From positions 97,376 to 161,375 of the forward strand of contig NZ_FNWO01000011.1 in NCBI RefSeq assembly GCF_900108475.1: 64,000 nucleotides of DNA, written 5' to 3'. The notes beneath the pieces are model-generated. The model saw only the letters and a list, made by a program, of their open reading frames with translations. It did not search any database and was not told the DNA's origin. The translations under genes and the position numbers were made by a program. Positions 55,932 through 64,000 of the stretch are shown here, piece by piece. Every line of letters starts with the position of its first letter. Position 1 is the first letter of the stretch. The stretch is from Magnetospirillum fulvum. Its GTDB lineage: Bacteria; Pseudomonadota; Alphaproteobacteria; Rhodospirillales; Magnetospirillaceae.

Positions 55932-57059
55932 ATGATCCCCACCGAAGAGCAGGTTCTGATCCGCGACACCGCGCGCGCCTTTGCCCGCGAGTGTCTCGCC
56001 CCCCATGCCGAGGCGTGGGACCGCGAGGCCCGCTTCCCCCGCGAGGCCCTGGCCGAAATGGGCGAGCTTGGCTTTCTCGGCATGCTGTTGCCCGAAGAGG
56101 TTGGCGGCAGCGCCACCGGCCACGTCGCCTATGCGATGGCGCTGGAGGAAATCGCCGCCGGATGCGGCGCGCTCTCGACGGTGATGAGCGTTCACAATTC
56201 GGTCGCCTGCATGCCGCTCTACAAATTCGGCACCCCGGAGCAAAAGCGCGACTTCCTGCCCCGGATGGCCAGCGGCGAATGGCTGGGGGCGTTCGCCCTG
56301 ACCGAACCGCAGGCGGGCTCGGAGGCGGCGGCGCTGAAGGTGCGGGCGGTGCGGGACGGCGATCATTACGTGCTGAACGGCACCAAGCAATTCGTCACCT
56401 CGGGCCGCTCGGCTCAGGTGCTGATCGCCTTTGCCGTCACCGACCCCGCCGCCGGGAAAAAGGGCATCACCGGCTTCATCGTTCCGACCGATCGGCCGGG
56501 CTATAGCGTCGCCCGGGTCGAGGACAAGATGGGGCAGCACGCCTCGGACACCTGTCAGGTGGTGTTCGAGGATCTGCGCCTGCCCGCCGCCTTGCGCCTG
56601 GGCGAAGAGGGCCAGGGCTACAAGATCGCCCTGTCGAACCTCGAAGGCGGCCGGATCGGCATCGCCGCCCAATGCGTCGGCATGGCCCAGGCGGCGCTGG
56701 ATTGCGCGCGCGCCTATGCCCGCGACCGCGTCACCTTCGGCCAGCCGCTGATCGAGCATCAGGCGATCGCCTTCCGGCTGGCCGACATGGCGACCCGGAT
56801 CGCCGCCGCCCGGCTGATGGTGCTTCATGCCGCCGATCTGCGCGATCACGGCCAGCCCTGCCTGACCGAGGCGTCGATGGCGAAGCTGTTCGCCTCGGAG
56901 ATGGCCGAAAACGTCGCCTCGTCGGCGATTCAGGTGCTGGGCGGCTATGGCTATCTCAAGGATTTCCCGGTCGAGCGGATCTATCGCGACGTCCGCGTCT
57001 GCCAGATCTACGAAGGGGCCAGCGAAATCCAGCGGATGCTGATCGCCCGCTCTCTCTAG
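55932..57059 (+). CDS. Acyl-CoA dehydrogenase, short-chain type
   Basis: A 375-residue flavoenzyme of normal length: [19 protein letters not shown] (FAD/substrate contact), [66 protein letters not shown], and the catalytic Glu in [18 protein letters not shown]. The set of motifs is that of short-chain or isobutyryl/2-methyl-branched acyl-CoA dehydrogenases. It oxidises butyryl-CoA or isobutyryl-CoA with electron-transfer flavoprotein as acceptor. Confidence 0.92.
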   Translation: MIPTEEQVLIRDTARAFARECLAPHAEAWDREARFPREALAEMGELGFLGMLLPEEVGGSATGHVAYAMALEEIAAGCGALSTVMSVHNSVACMPLYKFGTPEQKRDFLPRMASGEWLGAFALTEPQAGSEAAALKVRAVRDGDHYVLNGTKQFVTSGRSAQVLIAFAVTDPAAGKKGITGFIVPTDRPGYSVARVEDKMGQHASDTCQVVFEDLRLPAALRLGEEGQGYKIALSNLEGGRIGIAAQCVGMAQAALDCARAYARDRVTFGQPLIEHQAIAFRLADMATRIAAARLMVLHAADLRDHGQPCLTEASMAKLFASEMAENVASSAIQVLGGYGYLKDFPVERIYRDVRVCQIYEGASEIQRMLIARSL

Positions 57060-57178
57060 CCCGTCGCCGCAGTGCAAGATGGCAAAACCGCTCAACCATA
57101 ATGGGTGGTTTCGACATCGCAACCCAACCATTGAACCCGCTACGCTTCACCCAACAAAGCAATAAGGGGGGACGGCTC

Positions 57179-60100
57179 ATGCCCGACGGAAACGAACTTC
57201 AGGTCGGCGTCACGCCCGCCAACAAAATCCGCTTTGTCACCGCCACCAGTCTGTTTGACGGCCACGACGCGGCAATCAACATCATGCGGCGGCTGCTGCA
57301 ACAAAACGGGGTCGAAGTCGTCCATCTCGGCCATAACCGCTCGGTCGAGGATATCGTCACCGCTGCGATTCACGAAGACGTCCAGGGTATTGCAATCAGT
57401 TCGTACCAGGGCGGCCATCTCGAATTCTTCAAATACATGGTCGATCTGCTGCGCCAGCGCGGGGCCGGTCACATCAAGGTGTTCGGCGGCGGCGGCGGGG
57501 TCATCGTCGCCCACGAAATCCGCGAACTCGAAGCCTATGGGATCGAGCGGATCTACTCCCCCGAGGACGGTCAGCGCCTGGGATTGGAAGGAATGATCGC
57601 CGACGTGGTGCGCCGTGCCGATTTCGACGTCTCCGCCGATCAGCCCGCCAGCCTGGACGGGATCGACACCCCCGACCGCCGCACCCTGGCCCGGCTGATC
57701 TCGGGCCTGGAGAACGGCCATGTCGGCCCGGCGCTGCGCGCGGCGATCGCCCAGGCGGCTCAGGCCAGACCGGTTCCGGTGGTGGGGATCACCGGCACCG
57801 GCGGGGCGGGCAAATCCTCGTTGACCGACGAACTGATCCGCCGCTTCCGCATTGATTGCCCGGACTTCAAGATCGCGGTGATTGCGATCGACCCGTCGCG
57901 GCGGCGGACCGGGGGCGCGCTGTTGGGCGACCGCATCCGGATGAATGCGGTCAACGGCCCGATCTACATGCGCTCGCTCGCCACCCGCTCGTCGGGCAGC
58001 GAAATCCCGTCCCATGCTCCGGCGATTGTCGATTTGTGCCGGGCCGCCGGTTTCGATCTGGTGATCGTCGAGACCCCCGGCATCGGTCAGGCGGATTCCG
58101 CCGTCGCCGGGCTGGGCGATCTGGCGCTGTATGTGATGACCCCGGAATTCGGCGCCGCCAGTCAGTTGGAAAAGATCGACATGCTGGATCATGCCGATCT
58201 GGTCGCGATCAACAAGTTCGACCGCAAGGGCGGCGAGGACGCCCTGCGCGACGTCCGCAAGCAGGTCCAGCGCAACCGCACCGCCTTTGCCGTCCCCGCC
58301 GAGGCGATGCCGGTCTATGGCACCGTCGCCTCCCGCTTCAACGACGACGGCGTCACCGCGCTCTATCACGGGCTGCGCGACATGCTGGCGGAGCGGGGCT
58401 TCACGCTGGGGGTCACCACCCTGCCCCGCCCGAGCGGACGCGCCTCGACCGCCGCCACCGCGATCGTGCCGCCCGGCCGGGTCCGCTATCTGGCCGAAAT
58501 CGCCGCGACTTTGCGCGCCTATCACGCCGAGTCCGCGCGCCAGAGCGAACTGGCCCGCGAATGCCAGCAGCTTGCCGCGACCCACCGGATGCTGGATGCC
58601 GCCTGCGGCGTCTCCGTCGCCGAGATCGACGCCCTGATCGCCCAGCGCGAGGCCCAGCAGAGCCCCGCCGCCCGCGCCTTGCTGGAGACTTGGCCCCAGG
58701 TGGTGGACAGCTATGCCGGCGACGAACAGGTGGTGAGGGTGCGCGACCGCGAGAGCCGCACCGCGCTGGTCGTCACCTCGCTGTCGGGCAGCAAAATCCG
58801 CAAGGTGGCGCTGCCGCCCTATCGGGATCACGGCGAGTTGCTGCGCTGGCTGTTTCGCGAGAATCTGCCCGGCTTCTTCCCGTTTACCGCCGGAGTGTTC
58901 CCCTTCAAGCGCGAGAACGAAGACCCGACCCGGATGTTCGCGGGCGAAGGCGACGCTTTTCGCACCAATGCCCGCTTCAAGCTCCTGTCGCAGGACAGCC
59001 CGGCGACCCGGCTATCGACCGCGTTCGATTCGGTGACGCTGTATGGCTGCGACCCCGACGAACGCCCAGACATCTATGGCAAGATCGGCAATTCCGGCGT
59101 TTCGATCGCGACGCTGGACGACATGAAGGTGCTGTATTCCGGCTTCGACCTCTGTTCGCCCACCACCTCGGTGTCGATGACGATCAACGGCCCGGCCCCG
59201 GTGATCCTGGCCTTGTTCTTCAACACCGCGATCGACCAGCAGATCGAGCGGTTCGAGGCCGAAACCGGACGCCCGCCCCGCCCCGACGAAGAAGCCGAAC
59301 TCCGCGCCCGGACGCTGCAAACCGTGCGCGGCACCGTCCAGGCCGACATCCTGAAAGAGGATCAGGGCCAGAACACCTGCATCTTCTCGACCGATTTCGC
59401 CTTAAAGCTGATGGGCGACATCCAGGATTATTTCGTCCGCAACAAGGTGCGCAATTTCTATTCGGTGTCGATCTCGGGCTATCACATCGCCGAAGCCGGG
59501 GCGAACCCGATCTCGCAACTGGCCTTCACGCTGGCCAACGGCTTCACCTATGTCGAGACCTATCTGGCCCGCGGCATGGCGATCGACGATTTCGCCCCCA
59601 ACCTGTCGTTCTTCTTCTCGAACGGGATGGACCCGGAATATTCGGTGATCGGCCGGGTGGCGCGGCGGATCTGGGCGGTAGCGATGCGCGACCGTTATGG
59701 CGCCAACGAGCGGTCGCAGAAGCTGAAATACCACATCCAGACCTCGGGCCGTTCGCTCCACGCCCAGGAAGTCGATTTCAACGACATCCGCACCACCTTG
59801 CAGGCGTTGATCGCGGTCTACGACAATTGCAATTCGCTCCACTCCAACGCCCATGACGAGGCCTACACCACGCCGACGCCGGACTCCGTCCGGCGGGCGA
59901 TGGCGATCCAGTTGATTATCAACCGCGAATGGGGGGTGGCCAACAACGAGAACCCCAACCAGGGCTCGTTCTTCCTCGAACAATTGACCGATCTGGTCGA
60001 AGAGGCGGTGCTGCTCGAATTCGACCGGATCGCCGAGCGCGGCGGCGTGCTGGGAGCGATGGAAACCGGCTATCAGCGCGGCCGTATCCAGGACGAATCG

Positions 60101-60424
60101 CTTTATTACGAGCACAAGAAGCACGATGGCAGCTTCCCCATCGTCGGGGTCAACACCTTCCTCAATCCCAATCCGGGCGAGGAGCGCGAGATCGTGCTGC
60201 AACGCTCGAGCGACGACGAGAAGCAGAGCCAGTTGACCCGCCTGCGCGATTTCCACCGCCGCCATGCCGATTCCGCCCCGCTCTGGCTGGCGCGGCTGCA
60301 ACAGGCGGCGATCCAGAACGACAATATCTTCGCCGTCCTGATCGACGCCGTCCGCCATTGCTCGCTGGGTCAGATCACCGGCGCGCTGTACGACGTCGGC
60401 GGCCAGTACCGGCGGAACATGTGA
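57179..60424 (+). CDS. icmF: Fused isobutyryl-CoA mutase IcmF
   Basis: A 1081-residue coenzyme-B12 mutase interconverting isobutyryl-CoA and butyryl-CoA. Domains in order: B12-binding Rossmann domain ([18 protein letters not shown] with the base-off His, [15 protein letters not shown]); a MeaB-like G-protein chaperone ([45 protein letters not shown]); and a C-terminal substrate TIM barrel ([42 protein letters not shown]). The Phe and Gln there fit isobutyryl rather than methylmalonyl-CoA. The GGGGGG-preceded ATG is the start. It is in an operon with beta-oxidation genes. Confidence 0.94.
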   Translation: MPDGNELQVGVTPANKIRFVTATSLFDGHDAAINIMRRLLQQNGVEVVHLGHNRSVEDIVTAAIHEDVQGIAISSYQGGHLEFFKYMVDLLRQRGAGHIKVFGGGGGVIVAHEIRELEAYGIERIYSPEDGQRLGLEGMIADVVRRADFDVSADQPASLDGIDTPDRRTLARLISGLENGHVGPALRAAIAQAAQARPVPVVGITGTGGAGKSSLTDELIRRFRIDCPDFKIAVIAIDPSRRRTGGALLGDRIRMNAVNGPIYMRSLATRSSGSEIPSHAPAIVDLCRAAGFDLVIVETPGIGQADSAVAGLGDLALYVMTPEFGAASQLEKIDMLDHADLVAINKFDRKGGEDALRDVRKQVQRNRTAFAVPAEAMPVYGTVASRFNDDGVTALYHGLRDMLAERGFTLGVTTLPRPSGRASTAATAIVPPGRVRYLAEIAATLRAYHAESARQSELARECQQLAATHRMLDAACGVSVAEIDALIAQREAQQSPAARALLETWPQVVDSYAGDEQVVRVRDRESRTALVVTSLSGSKIRKVALPPYRDHGELLRWLFRENLPGFFPFTAGVFPFKRENEDPTRMFAGEGDAFRTNARFKLLSQDSPATRLSTAFDSVTLYGCDPDERPDIYGKIGNSGVSIATLDDMKVLYSGFDLCSPTTSVSMTINGPAPVILALFFNTAIDQQIERFEAETGRPPRPDEEAELRARTLQTVRGTVQADILKEDQGQNTCIFSTDFALKLMGDIQDYFVRNKVRNFYSVSISGYHIAEAGANPISQLAFTLANGFTYVETYLARGMAIDDFAPNLSFFFSNGMDPEYSVIGRVARRIWAVAMRDRYGANERSQKLKYHIQTSGRSLHAQEVDFNDIRTTLQALIAVYDNCNSLHSNAHDEAYTTPTPDSVRRAMAIQLIINREWGVANNENPNQGSFFLEQLTDLVEEAVLLEFDRIAERGGVLGAMETGYQRGRIQDESLYYEHKKHDGSFPIVGVNTFLNPNPGEEREIVLQRSSDDEKQSQLTRLRDFHRRHADSAPLWLARLQQAAIQNDNIFAVLIDAVRHCSLGQITGALYDVGGQYRRNM

Positions 60425-60475
60425 CAAGAGAGCAAAAACGCTCCGTCTGATATCGAATAAGACCAGGGAGGTTCC

Positions 60476-62167
60476 ATGTCCAAAGACCTTAACGAGTTCC
60501 TGAAGGCCCGCGACTTTCTCGTCGCCAATCGCAGCGATTACGACACCGCCTATCGCGATTTCAAATGGCCTGTCCTGACCGACTTCAATTGGGCACTCGA
60601 TTATTTCGACGACATGGCCAAGGACAACCACGCCACCGCGTTGTGGCTGGTCGATGACGGGGGCGAGACCCGGCTGTCCTTCGCCCAGATGTCTGAACGC
60701 TCGAACCGCGTCGCCAATTTCCTGCGCGCCCAGGGCGTCGGACGCGGCGAGGTGGTGCTGCTGATGCTCAACAACGTCGTGCCGCTGTGGGAAACGATGC
60801 TGGCCTGCATGAAGCTGGGCGCGGTGATCATCCCCGCCACCACCTTGCTGGTCGCCGACGATCTGAAAGACCGGTTCGAGCGCGGCGGCGTCCGCCACGT
60901 CGTCGTCGGCGCGGCCGACACCGCGAAGTTCGAGCATCTCGACGCCGACTTCACCCGCATCGTGGTGGGCGAGGACCGTGACGGCTGGGTCAACTACCGC
61001 GACTCAGCCCTGGCCAGCGCCAGCTTCGTCGCCGATGCGCCCACCCGGGTCACCGACACCTTGTTGCTGTACTTCACTTCGGGCACGACGGCGAAGCCGA
61101 AGCTGGTGGCCCATTCCTACCAATCCTATCCGGTCGGCCACCTGTCGACGATGTACTGGATCGGGCTGCGTCCGGGCGACATCCACCTCAATATCAGTTC
61201 GGCCGGGTGGGCCAAGCATGCCTGGTCCAACGTCTTCGCGCCGTGGAACGCCGGGGCGACGGTGTTCGTCTATACCTATGGCCGCTTCTGCGCCAAAAAC
61301 ATGCTCGACGCGATCAGCCGCTGCGGCGTCACCTCGATGTGTGCGCCGCCGACGGTGTGGCGGATGCTGATCCAGGAAGACCTTGCCGCCTATCCGGTCA
61401 AATTGCGCGAACTGGTCGGCGCGGGCGAACCGCTCAACCCCGAGGTGATCGAGCGGGTCAAGAAGGCGTGGGGCATCACCATCCGCGACGGCTATGGCCA
61501 GACCGAGACCACCTGCCAGATCGGCAATCCGCCGGGGCAACGGGTCAAGGAAGGCTCGATGGGCCGCCCGCTGCCGGGCTATCGCGTCGCCCTGCTCGAT
61601 CCCGAGGACCAGCCGACGCGGGAAGGCGAAATCTCGCTGGTGCTCGATCCGCGTCCGCTCGGCCTGATGCTGGGCTACAAGGACGATCCGGAAAAAACCG
61701 CCAGCCTGATGCGCGCCGGTCATTACCATTGTGGCGACGTCGCCAGCATTGATGCCGATGGCTACATCACCTATGTCGGCCGCACTGACGACGTGTTCAA
61801 AGCGTCGGACTACCGGATCAGCCCGTTCGAACTGGAAAGTGCCCTGATCGAACATGAAGCGGTGGCCGAGGCCGCAATCGTCCCCAGCCCCGACCCGCTC
61901 CGCCTCGCCGTGCCCAAGGCGTTCATCGTCCTGCGCGCCGGATACCAGCCCAGCCAGGATCTGGCCCTGTCGATCTTCAAGCACATCAGCGCCACGCTGG
62001 CCCCCTACAAGCGGATTCGCCGTATCGAGATTTCCGATTTGCCGAAAACGATCTCGGGCAAGATCCGCCGCGTCGAACTGAAGCGGATCGAGGAACAGCG
62101 CCGTCTTCAGGGCATCCGGGTCGAAGGCGAGTATTTCGAGGAGGATTTCGCCGACGCGATGGCGTGA
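60476..62167 (+). CDS. AMP-forming acyl-CoA synthetase
   Basis: A 563-residue ANL-family ligase: P-loop LLYFTSGTTAKPKLVAHS, RDGYGQTETTCQIGNPPG, the hinge GRTDDVFKASDYRISPFELE and the catalytic Lys in LPKTISGKIRRVELK. The end of a short/medium-chain acyl-CoA synthetase operon partner is expected to activate a short or branched acid such as isobutyrate; the acid is inferred from its position after icmF. A GGGAGG site precedes the ATG. A strong hairpin follows the stop. Confidence 0.92.
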   Translation: MSKDLNEFLKARDFLVANRSDYDTAYRDFKWPVLTDFNWALDYFDDMAKDNHATALWLVDDGGETRLSFAQMSERSNRVANFLRAQGVGRGEVVLLMLNNVVPLWETMLACMKLGAVIIPATTLLVADDLKDRFERGGVRHVVVGAADTAKFEHLDADFTRIVVGEDRDGWVNYRDSALASASFVADAPTRVTDTLLLYFTSGTTAKPKLVAHSYQSYPVGHLSTMYWIGLRPGDIHLNISSAGWAKHAWSNVFAPWNAGATVFVYTYGRFCAKNMLDAISRCGVTSMCAPPTVWRMLIQEDLAAYPVKLRELVGAGEPLNPEVIERVKKAWGITIRDGYGQTETTCQIGNPPGQRVKEGSMGRPLPGYRVALLDPEDQPTREGEISLVLDPRPLGLMLGYKDDPEKTASLMRAGHYHCGDVASIDADGYITYVGRTDDVFKASDYRISPFELESALIEHEAVAEAAIVPSPDPLRLAVPKAFIVLRAGYQPSQDLALSIFKHISATLAPYKRIRRIEISDLPKTISGKIRRVELKRIEEQRRLQGIRVEGEYFEEDFADAMA

Positions 62168-62172
62168 TCCGA

Positions 62173-62206
62173 CCAGGCCCGCCGCCGGATCAGGAGGCGG
62201 GCCTGG
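62173..62206 (+). terminator. Terminator-like hairpin after the acyl-CoA operon
   Basis: A perfect 11-bp stem CCAGGCCCGCC/GGCGGGCCTGG begins 5 bp after the synthetase stop codon. It has no T-run, but its position suits an operon end or a 3' RNA-stabilising stem. Confidence 0.6.
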
Positions 62207-62220
62207 CTGCACTTTCGGAT

Positions 62221-62395
62221 CATTACAAAAATCTCATCCGGCCGCCATCCTGCGGTAATCCGTCTGCTGTCATGGTTTTCTTGACCAGACAGGTAAGACC
62301 AACCGATCCAAAGGCGAGCTTGAACTCCCCGCCCTCCGATCGGACCGATCTAAAGTCACAAGCCCCGCACGCCACACCCTCGTGCGGGGCTTTTA
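62221..62395 (+). ncRNA. Candidate structured small RNA, copy D of the four-copy family
   Basis: The best preserved copy. The 5' block runs from CATTACAAAAATCTCATCC to TGCGGTAATCC. The CCGATC/GATCGG stem encloses GGCGAG-CTTGAA-CTCCCCGCC. The terminator AAGCCCCGCAC/GTGCGGGGCTT with loop GCCACACCCTC is followed by TTTTAATTTT. Sequence between the blocks is not conserved with the other copies, while blocks and pairings are, which points to selection on RNA structure rather than simple recent duplication. It lies behind the IcmF/acyl-CoA operon. Confidence 0.55.
62360..62394 (+). terminator. Rho-independent terminator of copy D
   Basis: An 11-bp GC-rich stem with TTTT tail, the same sequence as in copy C behind the aryl-polyene operon. 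Confidence 0.8.
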
Positions 62396-62636
62396 ATTTT
62401 CCCACCCGAAGAGCTGCCCGCAAGACCGATGCGACCCCGCCCCGAAGCGGGGTGGTGTCGTGTCGCGATCATCAGCAACTAAAAAGAGATTGTCCGCCAA
62501 GACCAAAAGCCACATCGACAGAAAGCCCTCAATACGAGTCCACTTCATATTTAGATCAAACTTTAGTCGTTGAAATTCGCCCTCAGATAGATGATCGTTT
62601 CCAATAGGAACTACCATGGGAGTTGGGGGGGATATC

Positions 62637-62957
62637 ATGAATCGGATACTCACGGACGCGATCCGGCGCGCCAGTCCGGTCGCGATGGTCGTGGCGGTGC
62701 TGCTGGTTTCCGGCTGCGTCGCCTTTGAAGACAATGTTCAGCAGGGCTATTCACGCAGCAAGGATTTCGGCGAGGGCGGCACGATCACCTTCACCACCGC
62801 CGATGTCCGCACCGTGATCGAACGCAAGAGGGTCAGAGAGAGCGGAAAGCATCAACCAAAAGAAAAAATAACGGTCAAGACTCAAACAGCGACACGGAAC
62901 AAAGGATCGTCTGTAGCGAACCGAGCCCGGATACGGCGATGGCGATCTCCTTGCTGA
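62637..62957 (+). CDS. Lipoprotein, N-terminal piece of a frameshifted gene
   Basis: Starts MNRILTDAIRRASPVAMVVAVLLVSGC, a lipoprotein signal with lipobox LLVSGC, preceded by a purine-rich GGGGGG tract. The frame yields a sensible protein only to about KHQPKEK at residue 76; after an A6 run at 62863-62868 it becomes basic nonsense (RNKGSSVANRARIRRWRSPC). Reading one base back from the run restores a family-like sequence continuous with the next frame. So this is the 5' part of a single gene split by a one-base change, or a recoded gene. Confidence 0.6.
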   Translation: MNRILTDAIRRASPVAMVVAVLLVSGCVAFEDNVQQGYSRSKDFGEGGTITFTTADVRTVIERKRVRESGKHQPKEKITVKTQTATRNKGSSVANRARIRRWRSPC

Positions 62958-63715
62958 GCAAGCTTGGAGTCAACACCACCAATTCCGCCGGTGGCGTTGT
63001 CCAGGACACAATCGGTGTACAGTTAGAGCATCAGACCACTCAGGCGATCAGCCAATTGGCGGGACGATCCGTCGCGGTCCAGGCCTTGCGCGACGGGACC
63101 TATCGGGCTTGCGAGGCCTATGCCAACGGCGCGATCGACAAAGAGGAATACGCCCTGATCCTCAGCCAGTATGGCGATGTATTATCGACGCTGATCCTGG
63201 CCGAAAACGGCGACAAGGCCGGAATCGCCAGTATCTCTGGCAATTACGTCGCCTATTCCCTGCCGCGTCTGCTGCACACGGTCTTTGTATCCTGCGCTAA
63301 ATATGGGGCCACCCAAGCCGCCATAGATATAGCCAAAGCCAAAGCCAAAGCAGCAGCCGCAGCAGCCGCAGCAGCCGCAGCAGCCGCAGCAGCCGCAGCA
63401 CCAACCGCAGCAACAGCCGCAGCAACAGCCGCAGCAACAGCCGCAAGTGCAGGGCAAGATACCAACAAGAATCTAAATGACACCAACACGGAGAACTCTT
63501 TCCTCGAGGATTTCTGCCCCGACTTTGCCAATCCCGAAAATTTCGGCAAGCTGTTGACCGCATTGAAACAAGCGATGCCGGAGCCGTTCCAGGCCAAGGC
63601 AGCAGAGCCTGACAAACCGGCTGCCGCCGCCGCGACCAGTGAATGGACCGTCACCTTCTCCAGCGGCGACAGTCCGACGGCGGCCACGGCTGTCCGGTTT
63701 AAATTTCTGGACTAA
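62939..63715 (+). CDS. C-terminal piece of the frameshifted lipoprotein gene, with Ala-rich tract
   Basis: The first ATG of this frame is internal: the frame is open back to the A6 run, giving QRIVCSEPSPDTAMAISLLS before it. That is the sort of motif found, from memory, in a lipoprotein family with CAEPSPDVA and LRDGLYRACEAY (here LRDGTYRACEAYANG). A poly-Ala/ATAA stretch made by tandem 9- and 12-bp repeats splits the body, followed by an Asn/Thr-rich linker and a beta-rich end. The combined product would be about 359 residues. Function unknown. Confidence 0.6.
   Translation: MAISLLSKLGVNTTNSAGGVVQDTIGVQLEHQTTQAISQLAGRSVAVQALRDGTYRACEAYANGAIDKEEYALILSQYGDVLSTLILAENGDKAGIASISGNYVAYSLPRLLHTVFVSCAKYGATQAAIDIAKAKAKAAAAAAAAAAAAAAAAAPTAATAAATAAATAASAGQDTNKNLNDTNTENSFLEDFCPDFANPENFGKLLTALKQAMPEPFQAKAAEPDKPAAAAATSEWTVTFSSGDSPTAATAVRFKFLD
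63350..63446 (+). repeat. In-frame 9-bp and 12-bp tandem repeats encoding an Ala-rich tract
   Basis: About five copies of AGCAGCCGC followed by a degenerate unit and three copies of AGCAACAGCCGC. All units are multiples of three, so copy-number changes would alter length without breaking the frame. Confidence 0.8.
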
Positions 63716-63785
63716 GTGCACGGCGTTGATTCTACTCGTGTTCAGACGTTGGCGCGTCTCCTGGACACGAAATTGGAGCCAACAC

Positions 63786-64000
63786 CGTGCGACACAAGAA
63801 TAGCGTTCTTCACGACCTTTTGAAGCATGTTCCGTGGGGTGAGTTCGACCGTCTGGTCAGCGAGCACAGGGCGGACAAGCATGTCCGTCGTCTTTCGACG
63901 AAGAGTCAGTTTGTCGCGCTTTTGTACGGCCAGCTTTCGGGAGCAACCAGCCTCCGCGAGATCGTCGGCGGCTTGGAGAGCCACGCGGCCCGTCTCTACC
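63786..64000 (+). CDS. IS4-family transposase, N-terminal part (runs off the window)
   Basis: Begins with GTG: RHKNSVLHDLLKHVPWGEF, then RRLSTKSQFVALLYGQLSGATSLREIVGGLESHAARLY, the N-terminal domain of IS4-type DDE transposases with the LYGQLSG...SLREI motif. The frame is open to the window edge; catalytic residues lie beyond it. The element begins within about 70 bp of the lipoprotein-gene stop, so the IS sits right behind that frameshifted gene. The left terminal repeat could not be fixed without the right end. Confidence 0.85.

Noticed and set aside
62221..62275. PhoB-box reading of the 5' block of the repeated element (CATTAC..., CTGTCAT in copies A and D)
   Set aside because: CTGTCAT occurs only once per copy and not in copies B and C, and the half-site spacing does not fit the 11-bp direct repeat of Pho boxes.
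63350..63446. Possible CRISPR-like repeat array
   Set aside because: Units are 9-12 bp, directly abutting, with no spacers, and code for Ala in frame.

Overview
The window is GC-rich, densely packed chromosomal DNA from what looks like an alphaproteobacterium, probably Rhodospirillales-like. This rests on MinCDE, a COQ9-family protein (ubiquinone), a His tRNA with encoded G-1 and CCA, many PAS/GGDEF and chemotaxis proteins, and RecF, GyrB, DnaX, EbfC and RecR of alphaproteobacterial type. No marker fixes the genus.

Layout. 0-6 kb: the 3' part of recF, gyrB, and the division-site operon minCDE. 6-11 kb: a small Ser/Thr-rich protein, an alpha/beta hydrolase, a lone MetQ-type binding protein, a degenerate plus an intact GGDEF protein, and a divergent LysR/EamA-transporter pair. 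11-15 kb: a pqiAABC-type intermembrane lipid transport operon. 15-18 kb: dnaX-ebfC-recR. 17.8-20.2 kb: a small accessory zone with a decayed IS1-like element carrying two passenger genes, the 4.5S SRP RNA, a HigBA/RelE-type toxin-antitoxin pair and tRNA-His. 20-27 kb: a ZIP metal transporter, a Fur-box-preceded DUF2023-like gene, a heparinase II/III-like protein, a STAS protein, a DUF155/RMD1 protein and a soluble two-PAS chemoreceptor. 27-31 kb: an [FeFe]-hydrogenase with a fused NuoF-type 4Fe-4S/GltD-like flavoprotein partner. 31-35 kb: coq9, rpsU, a hairpin-rich non-coding island, a TraT-like lipoprotein and a trypsin-like protease. 35-48.3 kb: a 15-gene aryl-polyene (APE) cluster, collinear with apeC to apeR, with apeH and apeI fused and no ammonia-lyase or methyltransferase gene. 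48.5-52 kb: a LuxR regulator, a receiver-GGDEF protein and a FixJ-type response regulator. 52-62 kb: a short-chain acyl-CoA operon (3-hydroxyacyl-CoA dehydrogenase, thiolase, acyl-CoA dehydrogenase, fused B12 mutase IcmF, acyl-CoA synthetase) beside a divergent AraC regulator. 62-64 kb: a lipoprotein gene split by a frameshift, and the start of an IS4-family element.

The most interesting signal is not a protein. Four intergenic copies of a structured element of about 175-260 bp (near 3.6, 32.5, 48.4 and 62.3 kb), all on the + strand, share a 5' block beginning CATTAC, a central hairpin presenting a GAACTCCCC-type motif, and a Rho-independent terminator. They look like a paralogous small-RNA family dispersed at operon ends. 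A second non-coding oddity is an island of at least eight near-perfect hairpins (31.9-32.4 kb), most of it bounded by 13-bp inverted repeats.

How the parts work together: the APE operon appears to encode a near-complete type II PKS with its own ACPs, ligase, lipid acyltransferases, thioesterase and LolA/MMPL-type export proteins. The 54-62 kb operon would activate a short branched acid, isomerise isobutyryl-CoA to butyryl-CoA with B12 and feed beta-oxidation. The hydrogenase pair would exchange electrons between NAD(P)H and H2 under anoxia, with maturases encoded elsewhere.
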